A stretch of 64,000 nt of DNA from NCBI GenBank assembly GCA_964036315.1, contig OZ038507.1, forward strand, positions 60,668,002 to 60,732,001. Reading direction: 5' to 3'. Made by a program: the position numbers and the translations under genes. Positions 53,780 through 63,973 of this stretch are shown here, in pieces. Source of the stretch: Acanthosepion esculentum. Lineage: Eukaryota > Mollusca > Cephalopoda > Sepiida > Sepiidae. The notes under the pieces were generated by a model. The model saw only the letters and a list, made by a program, of their open reading frames with translations, ran no database searches and was not told the origin of the DNA. Each line of letters starts with the position of its first letter. Positions within the stretch are counted from its first letter, which is position 1.

Positions 53780-54550
53780 CTAGCAGCATGGCCCGTGCTT
53801 GATTCAAAAATCGTACGACACATACAGCAATCGCTATCACTTGACTTAAAATATTTTTGCTCTTCCTTGCCTTTAAAGAAGTGCCCTTTGCCGTGCTGAT
53901 GTTGCTACATGCCTTACTTCTTGCCTATCTCACACTGCGAATTTTTTCTAATCTCTATACTAAACATTAAATCTGTTACGAAAAAAGAACTAAACAAAAT
54001 GAACACAAAACGATCAGCTTTAAAAAAAAGGACTCGTAACTAGAAAAACCGAATGGAAAAAGAATGTTAACAACAAATATTTTTTCACACCAAACCCAGT
54101 TCTGCGGAATCAGAATCAACGTTGATTTTAAGCAAGCGAATGAGCCAATTGGAGTAAAGTTCCATGCAGATTTAAATTTTTCCCACTTGTGACGAATGCA
54201 GCTATCGATTTTTTTGGGATGCTAGCATGCTAGTTAACATTTGTGTCAGTCAGCTGTTGGCCCTCACGCTGGCCAATAGAATCGTCCTGCCTATTCGTGG
54301 CAGCTAGCTATAGGCTCTCACTCTGGCCAGTAGAAAATGGCCGCAAACTACATGAAAACTGCCGTAGAAGCATGAAAAAAATCGATTATTTCCACTATCG
54401 ATGGGAGTTGGGAAATACAAAGTCGGTGCTGGCCGTCTCGCTATCTTGGAGCATGTGCATGTAAATTTTGGTGCAAATCCGTCGAAAATTGCGGCCGTGC
54501 ATTCGTTACACACACACACACACACATATCTTGCCTTTTATAGATATAGA
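53780..54550 (-). mobile_element. Non-autonomous Helitron-like element, copy 2
   Basis: On the minus strand it starts TCTATATCTATAAAAGGC (from 54550) and ends CGGGCCATGCTGCTAG (53780), between host A and T. It matches copy 1 (3657-4452) along its whole length, including the CGGCCGCAATTTTCGACGG and GGCCAGCGTGAGGGC segments. It is nested in the hAT element. Confidence 0.8.
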
Positions 54551-54675
54551 TAATTCATTTTTATAGTACAATTCCTAAACTTATCTATTAGCAAAAAATA
54601 AAATAAGCTTTTGTTTTTCATTGACTGCTTATGAGGGTCCATTAAGAGTAAAAAAAAAATGGTTGAGAACCACTG

Positions 54676-54720
54676 GTATCGGGAGACAAGTTTGCTAAAC
54701 ATTACACCAGGTCGACACGC
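54676..54720 (-). mobile_element. SINE, A-box half of split tRNA-like head
   Basis: On the minus strand CGACCTGGTGTAATGTTTAG and CAAACTTGTCTCCCGATAC form the first half of a tRNA-like head. The second half is at 52770-52831. Confidence 0.65.
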
Positions 54721-54904
54721 CCGGACTACTTCTGCTCCTAGATTTTGATCGTGTACAGTTTAAAGAAACGAAGCTTATGGCTTGCTTAGTACGTGAGATA
54801 GTTGCGTATTTTGTGGGGAGTGACACGGGTTGAGGTTCGTGCCCATGTAAAATCCAAAGGCCGTCAAGTTGCTCGTATTGAGCAGTACAGTTTTTCTGCA
54901 CAAT
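54721..54904. other. Unassigned DNA
   Basis: No recognised feature. Confidence 0.4.
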
Positions 54905-55595
54905 TTCACTTCTTCTTTCAATATGTTTCTTTCTTTCTTTCTGTTTCTTTTTCTCTCTCACTGTCAATATGTCTATTTCTCTCTCCCTTTCACTATGCAT
55001 CTTTCTTTCTTTCTTTCTCTCTCTATTTCAATGTGCATCCTCCTCTTTCTCCTTCTTTTTCAGTATGCATCTTTCTTTCTCTTTCTCTCTCTCTCTTTTC
55101 AGTATGCATCTTTCTTTCTTTCTGTCTTTCAGTATATATCTTTCTCTCTTTCTCTCTCTTTTTTAATCTGTATTTTTCTTTCTCTCTTTCTCGTTCTCTT
55201 TACGTATCTTTCTTTCTTTCTTTCTCTCTCTTTAAATATATATCTTTCTTTTTCTCTCTCTCTCTTTAAATATATATCTTTCTTTCTCTCTCTCTTTCAA
55301 TACGTATCTTTCTCTCTCTCTCTCTGTCTCTTTCTTTCTCTCAGTATGTATCTTTATCTCTTCTTTTTCTCTCTCTCTTTCAATATGTATCTTTCTCTCT
55401 TTCTCTTTTTCAATATGTATCGTTCTCTCTTTCTCTTTCTCTCTCTCTCTTTCATTATGTATCTTTCTTTATCTCTTTCTCTTCCTTCCTCTCTTTTTCA
55501 ATATCTATCTTTCTCTCTTTCTCTTTCTCTCTCTTCCTCCCTTTCTCTTTCAATGTGTATCTTTCACTCTTTCTCGCCCTTTCTCTGTTGCTATA
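54905..55595 (+). repeat. Polypyrimidine minisatellite with TTTCAATATGTATCTTTC spacers
   Basis: CT-rich stretches separated by (A/C)AATATGTATCTTTCT words at about 40-60 bp intervals. Long Phe/Ser/Leu frames in two phases are artefacts. Confidence 0.9.
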
Positions 55596-55778
55596 AGTTA
55601 AAGGATTCTTTTTAAAAAAAAAAGATTTCTTTTTTGTCGATGAACAAAGGAAGGATTCCAATTTTTATCTCATTTTCTTAATTTTCCCGTATTTATGATT
55701 AAAACTTTCGCTTAGGAGCCTGCGCAAAAATTGTTTATGTCAAAAAGGTGTTTTAAAAAAAATAAATAAATAACCTCT
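55596..55778. other. Unassigned AT-rich DNA
   Basis: No recognised feature. Confidence 0.4.
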
Positions 55779-55902
55779 GTGTGTATGTGCTTGCGTATGT
55801 GTTTGTATGTATGTGTGTGTGTGTGTGCGCTCACGTGTGTGTGTGTGATTGTGTGTGTGTGTGCATGTGTGTGTGTGCATGTGTGTGTGCGTGTGTATTC
55901 AA
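55779..55902. repeat. (TG)n microsatellite, interrupted
   Basis: TG repeats with CA, GCTCAC and ATT interruptions. The Cys/Val frames are artefacts. Confidence 0.9.
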
Positions 55903-56245
55903 CATTTTTTGGCCTCTCCACCTGTTTGTGCAAATGGCCGCAGCGTACGTGCACATTGTCGAGAGGTTGGTCGTGAAAATTATGACTTTAGCCTGGGAAC
56001 TGTTTCTTCTTAATTAAACTATAAAACAAGAACAACAACAACAACGACGACGACGACAACAATAAATACAATAATATGAAGTGAAAACTAAAACGAGGAG
56101 AGGATTTGACCGTCTCTTCGTCTCAACTGTGCCCTGCATAAAATTAGACATAAAGCAGACTATTTCGCTGTCGGTCAGAAACTATGTACAACTCTCCAAA
56201 ATTATTAATAGCAACTTGACTCTTTTCATCTTTAATAGGTTCCTT
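55903..56245. other. Unassigned DNA with short AAC/ACG repeat
   Basis: (AAC)n(GAC)n at about 56030-56062. The rest is not recognised. Confidence 0.4.
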
Positions 56246-56555
56246 CTTTTCTGTTGGTTCACAAAAATCTCTTTCTTTTTTTTTCCTTTTTCTTTTCTTT
56301 TGTAATGTTTTTTTTTTATTTCTTCTTCATATTCGATTCTACATTGTTCTTCATTTTCAAATTCACAATCTTGTTTTGTTTAACGTTTCTTTCATTTCTT
56401 GTATACTTTTTTTTTATCTGTGTGAACTTACTTTTTTCTTTTCTTTGTTTCCTTCCCGCTTTCTTTTCCTCGTCTCTTTCTCTTTCTTTCTTTCTCTCTT
56501 TCTTTCTTTCTTCATCCATTTTCCTTTTTCATTTTTTGCTTCGGTTATTTCTTCG

Positions 56556-56586
<31 letters not shown>

Positions 56587-56900
56587 ATTCATTCATTCAT
56601 CTATCTTTTTTCTTTCTTTTTTCTTATTTCCTTCATCCAGTGTTTTTTTCCCTCTTTCTACATTCTTTCTTTCATCGCCTCTCATTTCTTCCTGAATTCG
56701 TATTTCTTTGTTTCTATCTTAATGAACAAAAATACAACTTGAAGTAACTTTTTATCATTATTCATTTTTCTGTCTGTTAGAGAGAGAGAGAGGGGGAAAA
56801 GAGCAAGAGAGAGGGGGTGAGATAGGGAGTGAGAAAGGGAGGGAAGAAAGGTGACGGAGAGCAGAGAGTGAATGTGTGTGTGTATGTGTGTGTGTCTGTG
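56246..56900 (+). repeat. T-rich low-complexity DNA, (CTTT)n, (GA)n and (TG)n
   Basis: TTTC repeats at about 56475-56585, GA repeats at 56779-56825 and TG repeats at 56873-56900. Open frames are low-complexity artefacts. Confidence 0.85.
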
Positions 56901-57535
56901 CGTATGTCCTGGGTGCGGTCATGAAAAAGAGGAAGTATGAATGTATGGGAAAAAAATAAAAATTTCAGAAAATATAAAGTTGCATGAATAAAAAAAACCC
57001 AAAGAAAGAAGAAAGAAAGAAAGAAAGAAAGAGGAAACTTTAATGAGAAATGAAAAGAAAGTAGGGATAGTATAAAAGAAAGAGAATGGAAAGATTAATA
57101 AGAAAAAAAGAAAGAAAGAAAGAAAAACGAACAACTGAAAAGATAGAAAAAAAAAAGAAAAATTGCGACTGAAAAATAGAAAAAAAAAAGAAAGAAAGAA
57201 AGAAAGAAGAGAAAAAATGAGTAATTAAAGAAAAAAAAGATAATATTGCGAATGAAAAACATCAGAATAAAATAAAAAAGAAAGAAAAAAGAAAAGAATG
57301 AGAAAATTGTTGCTGATAACCGCAGCAACAAAAAGTAAGAATTAAGAAAGTAAAAATTGTCGCTGAAAAAATCAAATGAAAAGAAAAAAACATGAAGAAA
57401 AAAACAAAGAAAGAATTTTTTATAAAAGCAATAAAAGAAAGAAAAAATAAATAAAAAAATTATCGCTGAAGAAAACGAATAAAATGAAAAATAAGAAGAA
57501 AGAAAAAAGAAAAAATTATTTTAAAAAATGAATGT
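56901..57535 (-). repeat. A-rich low-complexity DNA with (GAAA)n
   Basis: GAAA repeats and A-rich sequence throughout. No gene. Confidence 0.85.
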
Positions 57536-57555
57536 CAAGAAAAAAGAACATAAGA

Positions 57556-57850
57556 AAAAACATTATTCGGACTATTGTCCTCATCTTTGACGCTAGATTC
57601 ATTACAACGTTTCGGCCGTTGTACGCTCCGGCCTTCTTCAGGGGGGTGGAATGTCGAACTAAACCCTTTATTTCGCTCACTGGGGTAGACAGTTCCAGTT
57701 CCACGCGCCATGTTTAATGGATGTCAGTTATCACCTGTTAATTGCCCTCTGAAAGTTCTCCACTGCCTTAACCCAGTATTGAACTCACAACTCTTTGGGT
57801 CCTGACACTGGATCTAACCAACGCCTTTATCCACTGTGCCATTTGTCCTT
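57556..57850 (-). mobile_element. tRNA-headed, Penelope-derived repeat, copy 2
   Basis: On the minus strand a tRNA-like head (A-box-like TGGCACAGTGGATAAAGGCG from about 57842, exact B box GTTCAATAC near 57777) precedes CAGTGTCAGGACCCAAAGAG, AACAGGTGATAACTGACATC and a hammerhead-like block. It matches 14495-14845 and the 3' region of the element at 50.8-51.07 kb. It inserted in A-rich DNA. Confidence 0.65.
57589..57641 (-). ncRNA. Putative hammerhead core, Penelope-derived copy
   Basis: CTGAAGA, perfect GGCCG/CGGCC stem II, GAAACG and a downstream GCGTC, as in the 51.0-kb copy. Stem I is not evident. Confidence 0.4.
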
Positions 57851-57889
57851 GAGAAACGTAGACAGGAACTATAAGAAAAAAAGAATGAA

Positions 57890-58335
57890 AATTATGACTG
57901 GAAAACAAAAGAATAGAGTGAATAAAAGATTGAAAAAAAATTGTGAATGAAAAAAGAATAAAATGAAAAAACAAAGAATAAAATGAAAAAAAAGAAATAA
58001 AATGAAAAAAATAAAATGAAAAAAGAAATAAAATGAAAAAAAGAATAAAATTCATAAAAAGAATAAAATGAAAAAAAAAAAAATAAAATGAAAAAAAAAT
58101 AAAATGAAAAAAAAGAAATAAAATGAAAAAAAGAATAAAATGAAAAAAGAATAAAATGAAAAAAAAAGAATAAAATGAAAAAAAGAAATAAAATAACCCT
58201 GCATATTTTATTATCGATACCCAAGAATTTAGTGCTGGATGTTGATGACAGGACTGTAGATGATGAAAAAAAGAATAAAATGAAAAAAAAAAAAAGAATA
58301 AAATGAAAAAAAAAAAAAAAAGGAAAGAAAGAAAA
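57890..58335 (-). repeat. ~15-17-bp minisatellite (AATAAAATGAAAAAAAG)
   Basis: About 22 copies of GAATAAAATGAAAAAAA, interrupted at 58194-58264 by a segment that is repeated at 58505-58578. Confidence 0.92.
58194..58264 (+). repeat. ~70-bp segment duplicated at 58505-58578
   Basis: AACCCTGCATATTTTATTAT then CGATACCCAAGAATTTAGTG and GACAGGACTGTAGATG, repeated with few changes about 310 bp downstream. Confidence 0.85.
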
Positions 58336-58504
58336 GCCAACATGTCAGATAAAAATAAAAATGAAAATTCCTCCCAACTAAAAAAATCTTCTCCATTTCT
58401 GAATCACTTGAAATAAAAATCAAAACTTATGTTCGTGGTATACATATTACGTTAATTTCCATCTTTTGATTTTCCTTCTTATAACAATATGAGAGACACT
58501 CCGA

Positions 58505-58578
58505 AAATAACCCTGCCTATTTTATTATCGATACCCAAGAATTTAGTGCGGGATGTTGGTGACAGGACTGTAGATGCT
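58505..58578 (+). repeat. Second copy of the 58.2-kb segment
   Basis: AACCCTGCCTATTTTATTAT and CGATACCCAAGAATTTAGTG, 2-4 differences from copy 1. Confidence 0.85.
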
Positions 58579-58734
58579 GAGCCTTTCAACCAATAACACA
58601 TTTTTTTTTGTTTTGCTTTGCTGAGCAGCAAACTGGCAAAATGGCGTCTGACATGAAAGTATGTACAAAGCAGAACAACAATTAATTTTTCCATGCCGGA
58701 AAAATTGCACCTGTTTACATTCATCATCGTTTAC

Positions 58735-58957
58735 GGAGAAGAAATAATGTATGCGAGCACAGTTAGGTGTCTGTTAATGTGTTTCTGCAGTGTATACAGA
58801 AGTTACGTTTGCGAACGCGGTATGCTGGCTCTTGGTGATCGCTGGCGAAAATGCATAGCCGATGGAGGTGACTATGTTGAAAAACGGTGTTTCGTAGCTG
58901 AAAGATTGCTCAACTCAGCAGTGTTGCTGATTCTGTACTCCCTGTATGTGTTGTAGT
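58735..58957 (+). pseudogene. Transposase C-terminal fragment (mariner/IS630-like)
   Basis: The frame ending at 58954 includes ALGDRWRKCIADGGDYVEKR. R(W/Y).KCI...GDYVEK is the usual C-terminal signature of one mariner/IS630-type transposase group. The catalytic domain is absent. It ends next to a LINE tail. Confidence 0.5.
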
Positions 58958-58984
58958 TTCCAGAGAAATGAATAAGAACACTCA

Positions 58985-59495
58985 GAATTTGCGTAGTGTC
59001 TCCGCGTCCCTGTGGGTGACAAATTATTTTCCGCCCTACAATACCTCCCTCACAGACAAGATATCGCAAGCCTCTCACTGGTCTATCGCTGTTTTCACAG
59101 AAAGTACTCAGACGAACTACATTCTTTAATTCCACCAGTCCTAACCTTCACGGGCAAGACCCACCATGCCACTCGCATTGTAGCGAACCACCCTCATTCC
59201 CTTTGTTTTCCACTGGTGAGAAGTAAGTTCAACTTGAGTAACTTCTTTCCAGGAACTACTGACTTGTGGTACCAAAGGTTGCATCGCCGATCACTACAGT
59301 ATAAACCTGTTCAAGTCTCGGGTTAACCGTTATCTTCTTCACATATACGTATGAACTGAGCCTCTTACTCTGTGACCTTCTACCTCGAGTGGCTCCCGGG
59401 CTTTTTACAGGGTGAACATCATTGTATAAAAATAAAATCTCTGCCTAATCATCTTCAAGGACTTTATTAATTTAAGTTCAATAATAGTTTCTGCA
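58985..59495 (+). mobile_element. Second CR1/jockey-like LINE tail, copy 2
   Basis: The frame (to about 59324) reads LPHRQDIASLSLVYRCFHRK, YSDELHSLIPPVLTFTGKTH, then LSNFFPGTTDLWYQRLHRRS. These are the last motifs of CR1/jockey-type ORF2. The 3' UTR contains ACAAAAATAAAA-type signal sequence (about 59425-59445) and ends in (AAT)n at 59499. Close to 9775-10178. Confidence 0.75.
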
Positions 59496-59497
59496 GA

Positions 59498-59498
<1 letters not shown>

Positions 59499-59581
<83 letters not shown>
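59499..59581. repeat. (AAT)n microsatellite
   Basis: AAT repeats with one GAT, between the LINE tail and RLE-LINE copy E. Confidence 0.95.
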
Positions 59582-59585
<4 letters not shown>

Positions 59586-59915
59586 CTGTCAAAATACAAG
59601 GACCTTGAAATAGAAATCTCAAAAATGTGGCACATGGGAACATCAACAATCCCTGTTGTAGATGGAGCCCTTGGACTGGTTGGAAAAGATTCCAGTAGGC
59701 TGACTGAAGGGATCTCTGGAAGTCCATGCCTCAAAGAGGTACAAAAAATTGTTCTGATAAGTACAGCCCACACTTTACGAAGTGCTTTATCTATGTAATT
59801 ATTTTTTTATTTTATTTTATTTATTTTGCAGTGGAAAGTGTCATGATGCCATTTCTAACCTTAGGTCCCTGGGCGGGACCCGAAAAGAAATGTGTAAACA
59901 CCAGATATCAAAGAA
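59582..59915 (+). mobile_element. RLE-type LINE tail, copy E
   Basis: Open frame from AAACTGTCAAAATACAAGG to the stop at 59796: KYKDLEIEISKMWHMGTSTI, then VVDGALGLVGKDSSRLTEG and HTLRSALSM. 3' UTR with CAGTGGAAAGTGTCATGATG and CCCTGGGCGGGACC, then (AAT)n. Closest to copy D. Confidence 0.75.

Positions 59916-59970
<55 letters not shown>
59916..59970. repeat. (AAT)n microsatellite
   Basis: AAT run between RLE-LINE copies E and F. Confidence 0.95.
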
Positions 59971-59973
<3 letters not shown>

Positions 59974-60145
59974 GTGGCACATGAGAACATCAACAATCCC
60001 TGTTGTAGTTGGAGCCCTCGGATTGGTTGGAAATGATTCCAGTAGATTAACTGAAGGGATTCCTGGAAGACATGCCTTAAAGAAATACCAAAAATTGTCT
60101 CAGGAGTACAGCCCACACCTTACGAAGGTCTTTATCTATGTAAAA

Positions 60146-60182
<37 letters not shown>

Positions 60183-60285
60183 ATTTTATTGGGTCAGTGG
60201 AAAATTGTCACGATGCCATTTCTAACTTTAGGCCTCTGGTCTGGACCCAGAAAGAAATGTATACACACCAGAAATCAAAGGAAAT
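59971..60285 (+). mobile_element. RLE-type LINE tail, copy F
   Basis: Starts AAATGTGGCACATGAGAAC after AAT repeats. Encodes TIPVVVGALGLVGNDSSRL and ends with the shared 3' end. The 3' UTR contains (TG)n at about 60148-60180. Confidence 0.75.
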
Positions 60286-60297
60286 AATAATAATAAT

Positions 60298-60502
60298 GAA
60301 ATCGAAATCTTAAAAATGTGATACATGAGAACATCAACAATTCCAGCTGTAGTTGGAGCCCTCAGATTGATTGGAAAAGATTCATATAGACTCAATGAAG
60401 GGATTCCTGGCAACCCATGCCTTAAAGAAATACAAAAAAATATTGTTCTCACGAGTACAGGCCACACCTTACGAAGGTCTTTATATATGTTAAATGTGTT
60501 AG

Positions 60503-60570
<68 letters not shown>

Positions 60571-60675
60571 TTTTATTTGATCAGTGGAAAATGTCATGAT
60601 GCCATTTCTAACCTTAGGTCCCTGGTCGTGACCCGGAAAGAAATAAGTATATACCAGAAATCAAAGGAAATAAAA
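60298..60675 (+). mobile_element. RLE-type LINE tail, copy G
   Basis: Starts GAAATCGAAATCTTAAAAAT, the same internal junction as copies B, C and H. Encodes TIPAVVGALRLIGKDSYRL. The 3' UTR holds a long (TG)n at 60506-60567. Confidence 0.75.
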
Positions 60676-60684
60676 TAATAATAA

Positions 60685-60995
60685 TGAAATCGGAATCTCA
60701 AAAATGTGGCACATTAGAACATCAACAATTCCAGTTGTAGTTGGAGCACTCGGGTTGAAATTCCAATAGACTCATTGAAGGGATTCCTGGCAGCTCATGC
60801 CTTAATGAAATAAAAAAAAATTGTTCTCACGAGTACAGGCCACACCTTACGAAGGGCTTTATCTATGTAAAATATGTGTAATTTGTTTTTTAATTGCTCA
60901 GTGGAAAATGTCATGATGACATTTCTGACCTTAGGTCTCTGGTCTGGACCCGGAAAAAAAGTATACACCAGAAATCAAAGGAAATAGAATGAGTA
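60685..60995 (+). mobile_element. RLE-type LINE tail, copy H
   Basis: Starts GAAATCGGAATCTCAAAAAT. Encodes a shortened VVVGALG segment with a small deletion, then the shared 3' end CTTAGGTCTCTGGTCTGGAC. The final AAT run is short and broken (60990-61015). Confidence 0.7.
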
Positions 60996-61015
60996 ATAAT
61001 AATTATAATAATAAT

Positions 61016-61160
61016 GACCACGGACGACTGCAATTTCAACGAACAACTTAACGTAAACATTCTGGAAAAATATCCAGAATTCCCCGACCTTTCAAACCTT
61101 AAAACGCATGAAAATAATTGCATATGAAAACTACTAACGTCCCAATCCCGGTGGGTGATG
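61016..61160. other. Unassigned DNA
   Basis: A short frame with NILEKYPEFPDLSNLKTHE is present, not recognised. Confidence 0.35.
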
Positions 61161-61570
61161 TAAATGATAAGACAGATTTCTATAAGGTTTATACTAAACT
61201 ATCCTATTATAATTGCGCTTATCTCTCCATTCGTTAGTCAGCACTACCATTACGCCCTGCCAATACCTCATAAGAAAGGTAGACAAAAAGAAAGAAAGGT
61301 AGACAAAAAGAAAGAAAGAAAGACAGAAGGGAAAATAAAAGCGTTTGGCGTCACCTGCTACTATCTCATAAATAATGGACTATTCCGTGAAAAGACATTA
61401 CTTGAATGAAGGAATGAATGAAAGAAGTATTTAACGTCTCCTGCAAATACCCAATAAATAATGAACTATTCCATTTTTCTCGCATGAAAAGAGGGGGAAA
61501 ACACACTACTTGAATGAATAAAAGAAAGAAAGAAAAAAAGAAAGAAAGAAGCATTTAACGGCCGTTTCAG
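61161..61570 (+). repeat. Local repeats with (GAAA)n tails
   Basis: A segment like CTCATAAATAATGGACTATT, ending in GAATGAATGAA or AAAGAAAGAAAG, occurs two to three times (61340-61430, 61435-61560). Its inverse occurs at 9125-9170. Possibly a short retroposon. Confidence 0.6.
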
Positions 61571-62715
61571 TGAAATGGAAAAAGTTGTCAATTTTAAATC
61601 TTTTCATTTGTACCCACTTCTTAAAATAACGACCCGCATTCACATTTGTGATTGTCATTGCAATATTTTGTTAAAGTTGTGAAGCTCAAATATTTAACAA
61701 TGCGATAGGGGACTTTCTATGTATATGTTGTCGTAAATCTCGCCATGAGCTTATTCACTCAATAACTTAAGAATCAAGAGCCACCAGAAAATTCAAATAG
61801 GACCGTGAAATTTTCACAGGTCACTCTACTTTGATTAATTCCTCTCAGTAACCCACCAACTAACGGAAAATGAGATCAACCCCTATCACGTTACTCACGT
61901 TCCAGTTGCATTCCCTTCGTGCAGGGTGCGTTTCATTCGCTTTGTCACATTGATAACCAGTACACCCGTTTTTCTCAAGACAAGCGTCGTTTGTATATGA
62001 TAGATTCTTCTTGTGTACCTAGTTAATATGAGTAAGGGTCGTTCCCAGCTTCTCCCTATGATCCAAGTCGAGATACCCAACCTCGCCAGTATGTTTTCGC
62101 TTGCCCTTTTCGTCTCGATTGGGCCAGTTTTTTTTTTAATTTTCTAATGCTTATAATTTTTTTTATCCTTCCCCCATCCCTCTTGATTTTGTCAGAAGAC
62201 AGAATACAAGGGCAACTCTTATTTTTGAGGGGTGGACGGGTCATACTTACATCTTTCTTTTTTTCAGTTTGTTTTTCGGAGTCATCACCCCCCCCCACCA
62301 TCATTTCATAACATTGGTAGGATTTGTATATATAGTTTTGTATACACACTTGTACATATTTTTTAAATTTATTTTAAGTCATGGTGTGTTTTCAGTAGGG
62401 GCACTGCGTGTGTGAGGTATTTTTGTGTATGTAGGAGCGAATGGTGACGGAGAGATCTCTATGGTGAATGAGTAAATTGTAACGAATGAATGGGTTGTGA
62501 ATCTGATTAACTAGGTATAAGATAGTTAATGTCGACCAGCCTTGTCCTTATCTCTCCCCTTTTTTTCGGCCTTCTGTCACAGTTACTCTTTTCAATCAGT
62601 AATAAATCGTAGACAAGTGACGTTTGTATAAAGACTTGTTTTTTTATATTCTTATACTTGTATGCATAGATAGACATGGTGTTAAAACATTATTAAACAT
62701 TATTAAACATTATTA
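61571..62715. other. Non-coding DNA, nothing recognised
   Basis: Mixed composition with T tracts. An AATAAA lies near 62602. No protein, tRNA or repeat was identified. Confidence 0.45.
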
Positions 62716-62719
62716 AACA

Positions 62720-63315
62720 ATGTGTCTTTTCTTTTTCTTTTCTTTTTCATTTCCTTTCTTCTTTTCTTTTTTCTTTTCTTTTTCTATTCTTCTTTCTTTT
62801 TTCTTTTCTTTTCTTCTTTTCTTTTCTTTTTCTTCTCTTTTTCTTTCCTTTTATTTTTTCTTTTTCTTTTCTTTTCTTTTCTTTTTCTTTTTCATTTCTT
62901 TTCTTCTTTTCTTTTTTCTTTTCTTTTTCTTTTTCTATTCTTCTTTCTTTTTTCTTTTCTTTTCTTTTCTTTTCTTTTTCTTCTCTTTTTCTTTCTTTTT
63001 CTTTTTTCTTTTTCTTTTTCTTTTCTTTTCTTTTTCTTTTTCATTTCTTTTCTTCTTTTCTTTTCTTTTTCTTCTCTTTTTCTTTCCTTTTATTTTTTCT
63101 TTTTCTTTTCTTTTCTTTTCTTTTTCTTTTTCATTTCTTTTCTTCTTTTCTTTTTTCTTTTCTTTTTCTTTTTCTTCTCTTTTTCTTTCCTTTTATTTTT
63201 TCTTTTTCTTTTCTTTTTCTTTTTCATTTCTTTTTTTCTTTTCTTTTTCTTTTCTTTTCTTATTTTCTTTTTCTTCTCTTTTTCTTTCCTTTTCTTTTTT
63301 TCTTTTTCTTTTCTT
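62720..63315 (+). repeat. Polypyrimidine minisatellite (TTTTCTTTTC-type)
   Basis: About 600 bp of CTTTT/TTTCTTC repeats with CATTTC and TATTTTTTC spacers, again G-less on the plus strand. Long Phe/Ser/Leu frames are artefacts. Confidence 0.93.
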
Positions 63316-63379
63316 ACATCGCGTTCTCCTGTAAATCTTACAAAATATATGAAGACTTACGCAAATCATTTTGCTTGCT

Positions 63380-63395
63380 AATAATAATAATAATG

Positions 63396-63442
<47 letters not shown>
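63380..63442. repeat. (AAT)n microsatellite
   Basis: AAT run directly upstream of RLE-LINE copy I. Confidence 0.95.
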
Positions 63443-63443
<1 letters not shown>

Positions 63444-63796
63444 TGGAACTACACAATACACACAGACAGAACACTCAAAGCTAAACGCCTAGACATTGTT
63501 ATTAGAGACAGCAAACAAAAAATATGCCTCCTTGTTGATATGGCAGTCCCTGCAGACAGCCATGTATCTTTGAAGATCTTCAAAAAGCTATCAAAATACA
63601 AGGACCTTGAAAGCGAAAATGTGGCACATGGGAACATCAACAATCTCTGTTGTAGTTGGAACCCTCGGATTGACTGGAAAAGATTCCAGTAGACACACTG
63701 AAGGGATTCCTGGTAGCCCACGCCTTAACAATATACAAGAAATTGTTCTCAAGATCACAGCCCACACCTTACGAAAGGCTTTATCTATGTAAAATA

Positions 63797-63827
<31 letters not shown>

Positions 63828-63929
63828 TTTAAAGAATTGGTCAGTGGAAAATGTCATCATGCCATTTCTGACCTTAGGTCTCTGGTTGGAACCTGGAAAG
63901 AAATGTGTACAAACCAGAAATCAAAGGAA

Positions 63930-63932
<3 letters not shown>
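63443..63932 (+). mobile_element. RLE-type LINE tail, copy I (longest)
   Basis: The coding part starts WNYTIHTDRTLKAKRLDIVI, then CLLVDMAVPADSHVSLKIFK, then KYKDLES before a frame break near 63615; it resumes with TSTISVVVGTLGLTGKDSS and HTLRKALSM (stop 63792). The LDIVI...LLVDM pair corresponds to the RPDIVI...LLIDM of copy D and is the putative nuclease core. The 3' UTR contains (TG)n and the shared end before (AAT)n. Confidence 0.75.

Positions 63933-63973
<41 letters not shown>

Larger units (their letters stand above)
52832..54675 (+). mobile_element. Non-autonomous hAT-type element containing a Helitron-like element
   Basis: Ends are CGGTGGTTCTCAACCGGGG at the left and GGTTGAGAACCACTG at the right, hAT-type terminal repeats. 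It splits the tRNA-like head of a SINE. The expected 8-bp duplication is not recognisable (TTCTAGTG against GTATCGGG), so the limits may be off by a few bases or the element is old. The interior has (TA)n tracts, a short palindrome and a nested Helitron-like element. No transposase is visible. Confidence 0.7.
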
